From Thermoplasmata archaeon (lineage in GTDB: Archaea > Thermoplasmatota > Thermoplasmata > Thermoplasmatales > Thermoplasmataceae): a stretch of DNA of 21,622 bases. The translations under genes and the position numbers were made by a program. The notes beneath the pieces were generated by a model. That model worked only from the letters and a program-made list of their open reading frames with translations, made no database searches and was not told the DNA's origin. The first letter of the stretch is position 1. Each line of letters opens with the position of its first letter. The DNA is taken from the NCBI GenBank assembly GCA_021802365.1, contig JAKAAJ010000014.1, positions 1-21,622 of the forward strand, written 5' to 3'. This document shows, piece by piece, positions 14,617 through 21,226 of the stretch.

Positions 14617-15183
14617 TTATCTACGGCAAATTTTAAGGAAGTTCTCAAACATTTCTGTTCCAAATTGGGTGTTCTGCACCTCAGGATGGAATTGCACCCC
14701 ATATATGGGTCTGGAATTATGCTGAAAAGCTTGTATTCTACATGTTTTAGACGAACCGAATACTGAGAAATAGTAAGGGAGTTCCTTCACTTCGTCATTG
14801 TGGTTTTCCCACGCGATTATTCTCTCACTTATTCCATCGATTAGGGGTGACTTCCCTGAGAAGGAAATTTCTGCCTTTCCAAATTCAGGATGAGCACCAG
14901 GGCCAACTTTCCCTCCAAAATTAAGTGCAATGAATTGTGCCCCAACACAGATTCCAAAAACAGGGAAATTATGATCCTCTATGTATGATTTTATATTCCC
15001 CAGTTTGGGGAGCTCAGATACTATGCTTGGAGCTCCCCCTGAAAGAACAATACCGTCAGCATTGCTCAGGGACTCCGAAGGAGAGGTATTTGGGATAATT
15101 GAAACATCAACCCCGAGATCTCTCAGGACCCTGTATTCACGGTGTGTCCACTGTCCACCGTTGTCAACAACGTAAATCTGCAT
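14617..15183 (-). CDS. guaAA: GMP synthase, glutaminase subunit A
   Basis: The class I glutamine amidotransferase subunit that supplies ammonia to the separate ATP-pyrophosphatase subunit for XMP to GMP conversion; archaea commonly encode the two parts separately. The 188-residue protein has the oxyanion segment GIVLSGGAPS (44-53), the nucleophile Cys79 in GICVGAQ, and the His166/Glu168 pair in GVQFHPEVQNT, which completes the triad. The length fits a lone glutaminase. Subunit B is not in the window. The ATG is 4 bases after the tfb1 stop, so the two genes are one transcription unit. Confidence 0.93.
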   Translation of the reverse strand: MQIYVVDNGGQWTHREYRVLRDLGVDVSIIPNTSPSESLSNADGIVLSGGAPSIVSELPKLGNIKSYIEDHNFPVFGICVGAQFIALNFGGKVGPGAHPEFGKAEISFSGKSPLIDGISERIIAWENHNDEVKELPYYFSVFGSSKTCRIQAFQHNSRPIYGVQFHPEVQNTQFGTEMFENFLKICRR

Positions 15184-15187
15184 GGAT

Positions 15188-16117
15188 TTATTCCATTCCA
15201 GGAATTCCCAGTGATTTGCTTATCTCCTTGTACCTATTCCTAATTGTAACCTCGGTAACGCCTGACACTCTCGCTATTTCTTTTTGTGTCCTGGGCTTTC
15301 CTACCATTACGGATGCTATGTAGATTGAAGCTGCTGCCACTCCAGTTGGCCCCTTTCCAGAAGATATGCCAAGTTCTATTGACTTCCTTACAATATCTTC
15401 ACTCACAATAATGGCCTGTTTATCCAGGTCGAGCTTACTGCAAAACTGGGCAACATAGGAATACGGTGTTGTGGGCTTAAGGTTCAGGCTCAATTCCTTT
15501 GCCAGATGTCTGTATGCCTTTCCAATTTTTTTCTTGTTTACTTCTGAAGCCTTAGAAATTTCGTCAAGAGTTCTTGGAAGGTTAACCATACGGCATGCTG
15601 CATAAATTGAAGCGCAGACAATGCTTTCAATGCTTCTCCCCCTGATAAGGTTCTTTTCAACGGCTCTTCTGTAAATAAGGGCCGCTGTCTCTTTTATGTC
15701 TTTTGGAATTCCAAGCTTTGCGCCGTTATCGTTTAGCATCTGAAGTGCCAGAGATAAATTTCTCTCTGCAGCATTGCTTACACGAATTCTCTGGTGCCAT
15801 TTTCTAACCCTATAAATCTGAGCTCTGTTCTTATGCGGTATCCGCTTGCCATAATAATCCTTATTTGACCAGGAAATTTCGGTTGCAAGTCCCTTGTCAT
15901 GGCTCAAAAAAGTCATTGGCGAACCGGTCCTGGCTCTTCTGTCATCCTGTTCAGAATCAAACGCACGCCACTCAGGTCCCTGGTCTATAAATGAATCCTC
16001 CAGAACCATACCACAGTCGTTACATATCAGTTCTCCTCTTTCATAATCCCTAATCAAATGTTCTGAGCTGCACTCAGGGCATTTCTTAGTAATGTCATGA
16101 TCAATATTTGGAGCCAT
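15188..16117 (-). CDS. tfb: Transcription initiation factor B, paralog 1
   Basis: The archaeal TFIIB homologue: binds TBP-TATA complexes and the BRE and recruits RNA polymerase. Features in order are the zinc ribbon with Cys13, Cys16, Cys32 and Cys35, then the B-reader/linker with [15 protein letters not shown] and ARTGSPMTF. Two cyclin repeats follow, from about residue 110 and about residue 205. The second ends in the recognition helix-turn-helix [20 protein letters not shown]. The ATG at 16117 is chosen because AGGTG lies six bases before it; a GTG two codons upstream sits too close to that site. The protein is highly similar to the TFB encoded at 16.8 kb. It is co-transcribed with guaA subunit A. 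Confidence 0.94.
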   Translation of the reverse strand: MAPNIDHDITKKCPECSSEHLIRDYERGELICNDCGMVLEDSFIDQGPEWRAFDSEQDDRRARTGSPMTFLSHDKGLATEISWSNKDYYGKRIPHKNRAQIYRVRKWHQRIRVSNAAERNLSLALQMLNDNGAKLGIPKDIKETAALIYRRAVEKNLIRGRSIESIVCASIYAACRMVNLPRTLDEISKASEVNKKKIGKAYRHLAKELSLNLKPTTPYSYVAQFCSKLDLDKQAIIVSEDIVRKSIELGISSGKGPTGVAAASIYIASVMVGKPRTQKEIARVSGVTEVTIRNRYKEISKSLGIPGME

Positions 16118-16293
16118 TATCACACCTATTAGTTTTAAGTACCCACATCTTTATCTATATTAAATCTTTTCGGAAAAATCAACAATTTGTGCGGGACGTT
16201 CTATTCTTAATTGAGCATATTATTGATCTTAAACAGATCTAATGGATTTCCTGTTCTGATGGCTGATATCATAAGTTGAACAAATATTCAAAA

Positions 16294-16313
16294 TTTACTT
16301 TTGTTAAAGTAAA
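16294..16313. repeat. Perfect inverted repeat TTTACTTT-N4-AAAGTAAA
   Basis: An 8-bp perfect inverted repeat with spacer TGTT. It contains the half-sites TTTACT and AGTAAA separated by 8 bases, the same spacing as in the repeat at 16445-16470 but in the opposite order. Confidence 0.5.
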
Positions 16314-16444
16314 GTTTACAAACAAATAAATAGCCAGATTCACATATTAAGCATGTTTGAGGAGAATACAGGAAGATATTACTGTATAACCACTCAATAA
16401 TGAGTAAATAATGGCATTTTCTGCACTTTATCTCATTTGAAAAG

Positions 16445-16470
16445 ATTAGTAAACCCCTGAATTTACTAAT
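16445..16470. repeat. Perfect inverted repeat ATTAGTAAA-N8-TTTACTAAT
   Basis: A 9-bp perfect inverted repeat with spacer CCCCTGAA. The half-sites AGTAAA and TTTACT are the same hexamer as in the 16294-16313 repeat. Other copies are AGTAAA at 16403-16408 and TTTACT at 16563-16568, the latter inside the gar1 core promoter. Confidence 0.5.
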
Positions 16471-16553
16471 TCGAAAAAAGGTGCTAAGGTATTCAATCAG
16501 GAGTACCAAAGTTTTAATACGGTGATAATTTGAATTAATACTTTTGCGTTAAC

Positions 16554-16563
16554 TTTATATATT
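16554..16563 (+). promoter_or_regulatory. TATA box of gar1-tfb2
   Basis: TTTATATATT is centred about 23 bases before the first ATG of gar1 and about 26 before the second, which predicts a leaderless message. Confidence 0.6.
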
Positions 16564-16580
16564 TTACTACGATATATGAT

Positions 16581-16805
16581 ATGATGAAAGTTCCCGCTAA
16601 AATAGAACAGAGGCTTGATAATCAGATAATAGTGAAGATGGAAGGCTGCCCGAAGCTAAAATCGAGGGTACTGGACGAATCGGGCAGGAACATTGGAAAA
16701 CTCATAAGAATCTTCGGCCCGGTAAAATCCCCATATGGTCTAGTGGCAGTCACAGGTCAGTTGGAGGGCGGGAATAATCTGTTCATCGAATATAAGGAGG
16801 TGTAA
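16581..16805 (+). CDS. gar1: Gar1-like H/ACA ribonucleoprotein subunit
   Basis: A component of the H/ACA RNP that, with Cbf5, Nop10 and L7Ae, guides pseudouridine formation; Gar1 contacts Cbf5 and aids substrate turnover. The 74-residue protein is a single Gar1/Naf1 beta-barrel domain with the hallmark [14 protein letters not shown] (residues 40-53), and it lacks the Gly/Arg-rich tails of eukaryotic Gar1. Two consecutive ATG codons could start it; the TATA spacing suits either. Only two bases separate its stop from the tfb2 ATG, and AAGGAGGTG at its end is the tfb2 ribosome site. A gar1-tfb pair is a recurrent archaeal gene order, which supports both assignments. Confidence 0.88.
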   Translation: MMKVPAKIEQRLDNQIIVKMEGCPKLKSRVLDESGRNIGKLIRIFGPVKSPYGLVAVTGQLEGGNNLFIEYKEV

Positions 16806-16807
16806 GC

Positions 16808-17770
16808 ATGACTGGTGAAATTGAGAAGAATGAAAAGAAGAAGAATATTGAAGAAATTGATAAATGCCCAGAATGTAGCTCCACACAGTTAGTAAGAGAC
16901 TACGAGAGGGGTGAATTAATATGCAACAATTGCGGCCTTGTAATCGATGACAGCTTCATAGATCAGGGCCCAGAATGGAGGGCATTTGACTCGGAGCAGT
17001 CAGAATCAAGAGCAAGAACCGGATCTCCAATGACTTTCACAATTCATGACAAAGGTTTGTCAACAGACATATCATGGAAAAACAAAGACTCCTATGGAAA
17101 GTCCATTCCAACAAGGAACAGGGCACAACTTTACAGACTCAGGAAATGGCAGAAGAGAATCAAGGTATCAAACGCGGCTGAAAGAAACCTATCCCAGGCT
17201 CTTCAGGAACTGGAGAGGATGGCATCAAACCTGAGCATACCCAATGATGTAAGGGAAACTGCAGCAGTCATTTACAGAAAGGCTGTAAAGCAGAACATGA
17301 TACGTGGGAGAAGCATCGAAGGTGTGGTTGCCGGATCCATATATGCTGCCTGCAGAATAACTAACGTACCCAGAACACTTGATGAAATAGCTTCAGTCAC
17401 AAGGGTCAAGAAGAAGGAGATCGGAAGGACATACAGGATAATGAGCAGATTCCTCAAACTGAACATTATGCCATCGAAACCTGATGACTATGTGAACAGA
17501 TTCTGCAGTAAGCTGAAGCTCTCGATGGAGGCAAGAAAAAGGGCCACAGAGATACTGAAGATGGCTCAAGAACACGATCTGACTTCAGGTAAGGGTCCCA
17601 CAGGGGTTGCTGCCGCAGCAATATATATCGCATCTCTTCTAACAGAGGAGAGACGGACCCAGAGATCTGTGGCAGAAGTGGCCGGAGTAACAGAGGTAAC
17701 CATAAGGAACAGATACAAGGAACTTACAGAGAAACTTTCATTGAAGATGGAAGGGGAGCCTTCGCTATAA
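16808..17770 (+). CDS. tfb: Transcription initiation factor B, paralog 2
   Basis: A second full-length TFB (320 residues). It has an N-terminal Lys/Glu-rich extension of about 18 residues that paralog 1 lacks. The zinc ribbon is Cys20, Cys23, Cys39 and Cys42, the linker is [15 protein letters not shown] and ARTGSPMTF, two cyclin repeats follow, and the C-terminal helix-turn-helix carries [13 protein letters not shown]. The zinc ribbon and linker are almost identical to paralog 1. Most differences lie in the region around residues 120-135 and between residues 210 and 255 (end of cyclin repeat 1 and start of repeat 2). The gar1 linkage marks it as the ancestral-locus copy (inference). The ATG follows AAGGAGGTG with ideal spacing. 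Its stop overlaps the convergent pcc1 stop by 6 bases. Confidence 0.94.
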   Translation: MTGEIEKNEKKKNIEEIDKCPECSSTQLVRDYERGELICNNCGLVIDDSFIDQGPEWRAFDSEQSESRARTGSPMTFTIHDKGLSTDISWKNKDSYGKSIPTRNRAQLYRLRKWQKRIKVSNAAERNLSQALQELERMASNLSIPNDVRETAAVIYRKAVKQNMIRGRSIEGVVAGSIYAACRITNVPRTLDEIASVTRVKKKEIGRTYRIMSRFLKLNIMPSKPDDYVNRFCSKLKLSMEARKRATEILKMAQEHDLTSGKGPTGVAAAAIYIASLLTEERRTQRSVAEVAGVTEVTIRNRYKELTEKLSLKMEGEPSL

Positions 17771-17986
17771 TTCCCCCATTAATTTTTTTGAAATCTCATA
17801 ACATCTGAGAATGTCCTCGGAAAGATTGTATATAGATGATATTTTTAGATTTTTAACATCAACTGTCATTATGCCGTCTGTCACAGATACAGCAATGTCA
17901 TCGTTATTGTCCGGGACCAATGAGGACGCTGCATTCTTCAGTACTTCCTCCTCATCACTTATCGTTATTCTGAGTGATATTCCCAC
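17765..17986 (-). CDS. pcc1: Pcc1-like KEOPS complex subunit
   Basis: A 73-residue protein with the layout of Pcc1, the dimerising subunit of the KEOPS complex that makes t6A at position 37 of ANN-decoding tRNAs. It has an N-terminal beta strand ([11 protein letters not shown]), a helix with [11 protein letters not shown], two further strands, and a C-terminal helix of the form [17 protein letters not shown], where Pcc1 proteins have a conserved Leu/Ser-rich segment ending in an Arg. The length is near the lower end of the family. The only plausible start is GTG at 17986, 27 bases from an AT-rich box, hence leaderless. The family call rests on overall pattern, because Pcc1 has no catalytic motif. 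Another small beta-alpha protein is possible. Confidence 0.6.
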   Translation of the reverse strand: MGISLRITISDEEEVLKNAASSLVPDNNDDIAVSVTDGIMTVDVKNLKISSIYNLSEDILRCYEISKKLMGEL

Positions 17987-18006
17987 ATCATGAATATGGG
18001 AAAGTG

Positions 18007-18019
18007 AAATAAATTAATT
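18007..18019. promoter_or_regulatory. AT block serving pcc1 (-) and tRNA-Leu (+)
   Basis: AAATAAATTAATT lies 25 bases before tRNA-Leu on one strand and 27 bases before the pcc1 GTG on the other. It is the only good box A in the 50-base gap, so both genes probably use it in opposite directions. Confidence 0.5.
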
Positions 18020-18036
18020 CCCCATCAGGTTTGGAA

Positions 18037-18121
18037 GCTGAGGTTGCCGAGCCAGGTTAAAGGCGACAGACTCAAGATCTGTTTCCGAAGGGATCCGCCG
18101 GTTCAAATCCGGCCCTCAGCA
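18037..18121 (+). tRNA. tRNA-Leu (anticodon CAA, reads TTG)
   Basis: A class II tRNA with a long variable arm. The acceptor GCTGAGG pairs with CCTCAGC (18114-18120), and the discriminator is A. The anticodon stem ACAGA/TCTGT surrounds the loop CTCAAGA. The variable arm has a small stem, TCC/GGA. The T arm GCCGG/CCGGC has the loop TTCAAAT. There is no intron and no encoded CCA. Confidence 0.95.
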
Positions 18122-18201
18122 TATATTCATTTTCAAGTCATTTAGGGAGTAGATCTGGACAGTATTGCTGACTTAATGGCTTTTACGAAGCAATTTGTAT
18201 T

Positions 18202-19779
18202 TTAAGGGCTGGGGACCTCAATTATGCAGACTCTTTTCGATTCAAGAGAATTTTTCAGTGCAGCACGGAATTCTTCAGGGTTGGATGCTTTGCAGTAATT
18301 CGCTCCAAAGCTTTCAGCAAGCATTTTGAAATCAGGATTGGTGAATGATATATATTCCGGCTTATAGCCGGAGTCCTCCTGTTTCTGCTTTATAAGGCCA
18401 TAAGAACCGTTGTTCAGAACAATAACAGTGAATGCCAGCTGGAGCCTTGATGCTGTTTCAAGTTCCTGTACATTCATCAGGAAGCCACCATCTCCACAGA
18501 CGGAAACCACACTTTCATTTGGCCTCAGGAGCTTTGCTGAAACTGCAGCTGGCAAAGACCCTCCCATTGAGGCAAAACCGTTGTAAATTATTGTCCTGTT
18601 GGGGGTAGATGGATGGTACCACCTTGCCACCCAGACTTTGTGAATTCCAACATCTGAAATCAGGGTGCTGTTGGCAGGCAGATCTTCAGTTAATACCTTC
18701 ATCAGGCCTCTAGGAACTTTGTGCACTGAATCTGAGCCGTTATTGAGTTCGGCAAGCCTCTTATTCCTAATTTCATCATGGATGGAAGTATCTGTGCGCT
18801 TTTTTACCAGATTTGCCAACCTGGATACAGTGACAGAAATATCACCGACAAGATCTATCTCTACCGGGAAATGTTCATCAGTCTCTGCGGTTGAGGTATG
18901 GATGTTTATTATCTTTCTCTTCGAGTCAGAATTCCAGGTTATGGGATCATATTCCACCAGATCGAATCCAATCGCTATGACGAGGTCTGATGCATGAAGC
19001 GGCCTCATTCCCGGAGGATAAGGTTTCCCTCCAACAACAAAAAGGTTCCGTGGGTGTTTGAATGGTATAATTCCTTTGGCCATGAATGTTGAAACTGCGG
19101 GAATGTTGCACGTATCCACAAATCTACTTACCGCATCCCATGCCTTTGATCTGTTCACTCCATTTCCAATAAGCACTATAGGCCTTTCGGAGGCATTAAT
19201 AATATTCGCAGACTCCTCTATCTGTTTTCCCACTGATTCGTAGACGACCTTTTCCGGAATATAAAGCGGAGAAAGGTTATCGACATTTTCTCTTGCAACA
19301 TCCTCCGGCAGTTGAATATGTGAAGCTCCCGGCTGTTCAGACGTGGAAGCCTGAAATGCTTTTCTTATTATCTCCGGTATTGCCTCAGAAACTATCACTG
19401 CCGCATTATACTTCGTAATGCCTGAAAAAAGCTTAAGAGTGTCTATGTTCTGATGGGACTCCTTATGTAGCCTGTCCCTGGAAGCCTGTCCTGTAATTGC
19501 TACAATTGGAACCTTATCGAGGTGCGCATTAGCAACTCCCGTTACGAGGTTTGTCGCACCCGGCCCAAGAGTGGACAGGCAAACTCCGGGCTTTCCCGTC
19601 AACCTTCCATAAGTGTCAGCCATGAAGGCCGCACCCTGCTCATGCCTGCAAACTATGAATCTTATTCTGGATCTGGATATGGAATCTATCAGATCAATAT
19701 TTTCTTCACCTGGAATTCCAAAAATAAACTCAACCCCCTCATTCTCAAGGCAATTAACAAAAAGATCACTAGCCCTCAT
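18202..19779 (-). CDS. ThDP-dependent enzyme of the acetolactate synthase family (possible 2-oxoacid decarboxylase)
   Basis: A 525-residue thiamine-diphosphate enzyme. The catalytic Glu47 is in RHEQGAAFMAD, followed by CLSTLGPGATNL (67-78) and HQ at 109-110 in KESHQNID. A central domain runs to about residue 330, and the ThDP/Mg motif GDGG...NNGS spans 429-459. Three-domain order and length fit AlsS/IlvB. No ilvN regulatory subunit or ilvC follows, so anabolic acetohydroxyacid synthase is less likely. The N-terminal pattern, with IFGIPGEENIDL, is also that of the cyanobacterial enzyme shown to be a 2-oxoglutarate decarboxylase, and the neighbour here is likewise a succinate-semialdehyde-type dehydrogenase. 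The substrate is undecided. The ATG lies 22-23 bases from a TATA-like CTTTATAG. Confidence 0.85.
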   Translation of the reverse strand: MRASDLFVNCLENEGVEFIFGIPGEENIDLIDSISRSRIRFIVCRHEQGAAFMADTYGRLTGKPGVCLSTLGPGATNLVTGVANAHLDKVPIVAITGQASRDRLHKESHQNIDTLKLFSGITKYNAAVIVSEAIPEIIRKAFQASTSEQPGASHIQLPEDVARENVDNLSPLYIPEKVVYESVGKQIEESANIINASERPIVLIGNGVNRSKAWDAVSRFVDTCNIPAVSTFMAKGIIPFKHPRNLFVVGGKPYPPGMRPLHASDLVIAIGFDLVEYDPITWNSDSKRKIINIHTSTAETDEHFPVEIDLVGDISVTVSRLANLVKKRTDTSIHDEIRNKRLAELNNGSDSVHKVPRGLMKVLTEDLPANSTLISDVGIHKVWVARWYHPSTPNRTIIYNGFASMGGSLPAAVSAKLLRPNESVVSVCGDGGFLMNVQELETASRLQLAFTVIVLNNGSYGLIKQKQEDSGYKPEYISFTNPDFKMLAESFGANYCKASNPEEFRAALKNSLESKRVCIIEVPSP

Positions 19780-19797
19780 ATCATCACATTGCCATTG

Positions 19798-19805
19798 CTA
19801 TAAAG
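19798..19805 (-). promoter_or_regulatory. TATA-like box of the ThDP enzyme gene
   Basis: CTTTATAG on the minus strand is centred 22-23 bases before the ATG at 19779. The gene can be transcribed on its own as well as by read-through from the aldehyde dehydrogenase gene 62 bases upstream. Confidence 0.4.
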
Positions 19806-19841
19806 AATAAAGGTATTGCGGGCTTGAGATTACCGTTCTGA

Positions 19842-21167
19842 TCACGGATTTTTCTGTGACCAGACAGTTTTAACATTGGTGAACTCAAGCATACCGTATC
19901 TTGAGAGTTCCCTTCCATAGCCGCTCTTCTTGACTCCACCAAAGGGCAGCCTTGGGTCAGAGGCCACAATGTGGTTAACAAAGACCATTCCTGCTTTTAT
20001 CCCGGGAATCAGCTTAGCCGCCTCCTCTGGATCTCCCCATATGGATGATCCAAGCCCAAAGGGGGTTTCGTTGGCTATTCTGATGCATTCATCTTCGGTT
20101 TTGAATTTCTTAAGGATAGCTACAGGCCCAAATACCTCTTCAGTATACTTTTCTCTTATCAGAGCAAGCGTTGGAGGAACAATAGCGCCATCATGTTTGC
20201 CTATCTCATCCACTTTGCCTATTGCTGAAAGTTCTCTGATCTGTTTCCTCACAGTCTCTGCCTGTTCAGCTGAGGAGAGCGGTCCAAGAAATGTAGAGTC
20301 AGAAAGCTGATCCCCAACCTTTACCCTGCTGAACTCCTCATGCATCGCATCATAGAATTGATCAAATACGTCCTCATGGATCAGGAACCGCTTGGAGGCA
20401 ATACAGCTCTGCCCGTTGTTCTGAAGCCTTCCAAATGCTGCATTTTTTGCTGTTTTCTCAATATCTGCGCTCTTGAGGACAATAAATGGATCAGATCCTC
20501 CAAGCTCAAGAACTGCTTTCTTAAGATTTTTGCCTGCCTCCTGTGCAATCTGGGAGCCTGCCCCGGTGGAACCTGTAAAAGAAACCCCGTCTGAATATTT
20601 GATTGCGTCAAGAGCTGATGATCCTTTTGCAACTATTGTTCTGAACAGTTCAGTTCCAGCTATCTCCTCAATTTTCCTGGCAGTTCCAGTTACAATAGAG
20701 GCATGCTTAAGCACTATTCCATTTCCAGCAGTCATGGCAGGTATGGCCGCCCTCATAGCCTGCCATAAGGGGTAGTTCCATGGCATGATGAGAAATACCG
20801 TTCCCAGAGGTTCGAACCTTACGTAACTTCTGTCGGCTTCTGTCCGAACTGGTTCCTCTTCAAGAAATTTTCTGGCATTTTCAACTGCATAATCTATAAG
20901 TGTGATCGTCTTCTTGATTTCCGCCCTTGACTGTGTAACTGATTTTCCCATCTCAGATGACATAAGCTTTGCCAGTTCTTCGAGGTTCCTTTCAAGTGAT
21001 GGTTTCAGGCTTTTCTTCATGTAGTTTATTCTTTCGTCCAGGTCCTTTCCCCAGTCTTTCTGGGCTTCAGAAACGGAATTGAACTTTACCCTTATCTGTT
21101 CAGGTGAATCCTCCTCGAACTCTGCTAATTTTTTCCCAGAATAGGGATTTACTGTTCTTACTGTCAT
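19842..21167 (-). CDS. Aldehyde dehydrogenase, succinate-semialdehyde type
   Basis: An NAD(P)-dependent ALDH. Catalytic Cys255 is in NNGQSCIASKR, the general base Glu221 in LELGGSDP, Asn131 in MPWNYPLWQ, Lys154 in LKHAS, and the FTGSTGAG loop is at 197-204. The MPWNYPLWQ/LKHA combination is that of the Sad/YneI-GabD1 group, whose members oxidise succinate semialdehyde. The protein is 441 residues, some 15-20 short of that group; the loss falls near residues 165-190, before the cofactor loop. In Thermoplasmatales, ALDH relatives also act as glyceraldehyde dehydrogenases in the non-phosphorylative Entner-Doudoroff pathway, so the substrate needs caution. A TATA-like box sits 24 bases before the ATG. 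The ThDP enzyme follows in the same direction. Confidence 0.88.
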   Translation of the reverse strand: MTVRTVNPYSGKKLAEFEEDSPEQIRVKFNSVSEAQKDWGKDLDERINYMKKSLKPSLERNLEELAKLMSSEMGKSVTQSRAEIKKTITLIDYAVENARKFLEEEPVRTEADRSYVRFEPLGTVFLIMPWNYPLWQAMRAAIPAMTAGNGIVLKHASIVTGTARKIEEIAGTELFRTIVAKGSSALDAIKYSDGVSFTGSTGAGSQIAQEAGKNLKKAVLELGGSDPFIVLKSADIEKTAKNAAFGRLQNNGQSCIASKRFLIHEDVFDQFYDAMHEEFSRVKVGDQLSDSTFLGPLSSAEQAETVRKQIRELSAIGKVDEIGKHDGAIVPPTLALIREKYTEEVFGPVAILKKFKTEDECIRIANETPFGLGSSIWGDPEEAAKLIPGIKAGMVFVNHIVASDPRLPFGGVKKSGYGRELSRYGMLEFTNVKTVWSQKNP

Positions 21168-21226
21168 ATATTCATATTGGCATATGAGATAAAGATGTTT
21201 TGAATTTTACCGGTGAAAGGGATAAA

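Larger units (their letters stand above)
16124..16580. promoter_or_regulatory. AT-rich divergent regulatory region between tfb1 and gar1-tfb2
   Basis: This 457-base gap contains no convincing gene. On the minus strand TTTAATAT and CTTAAAAC near 16132-16164 can serve tfb1. On the plus strand TTTATATATT (16554-16563) serves gar1. Between them are two perfect inverted repeats built from the same hexamer, and further single copies of it. The density of repeats suggests binding sites for a regulator of the TFB genes. Confidence 0.5.

Noticed and set aside
16118..16123. GTG as the start of tfb1
   Set aside because: The AGGTG ribosome site fits the ATG two codons later; for the GTG it would be too close.
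16288..16509. 73-codon minus-strand ORF with two CxxC pairs in the tfb1-gar1 gap
   Set aside because: It is composed mainly of Phe, Leu, Ile, Tyr and Lys as expected from random AT-rich DNA, has no ribosome site or TATA box at proper distance, and runs through both inverted repeats.
18202..19779. Calling the ThDP enzyme a biosynthetic IlvB
   Set aside because: There is no IlvN-like subunit, IlvC or leu/ilv neighbour, and the context is an aldehyde dehydrogenase. The family name is kept, but the pathway is left open.
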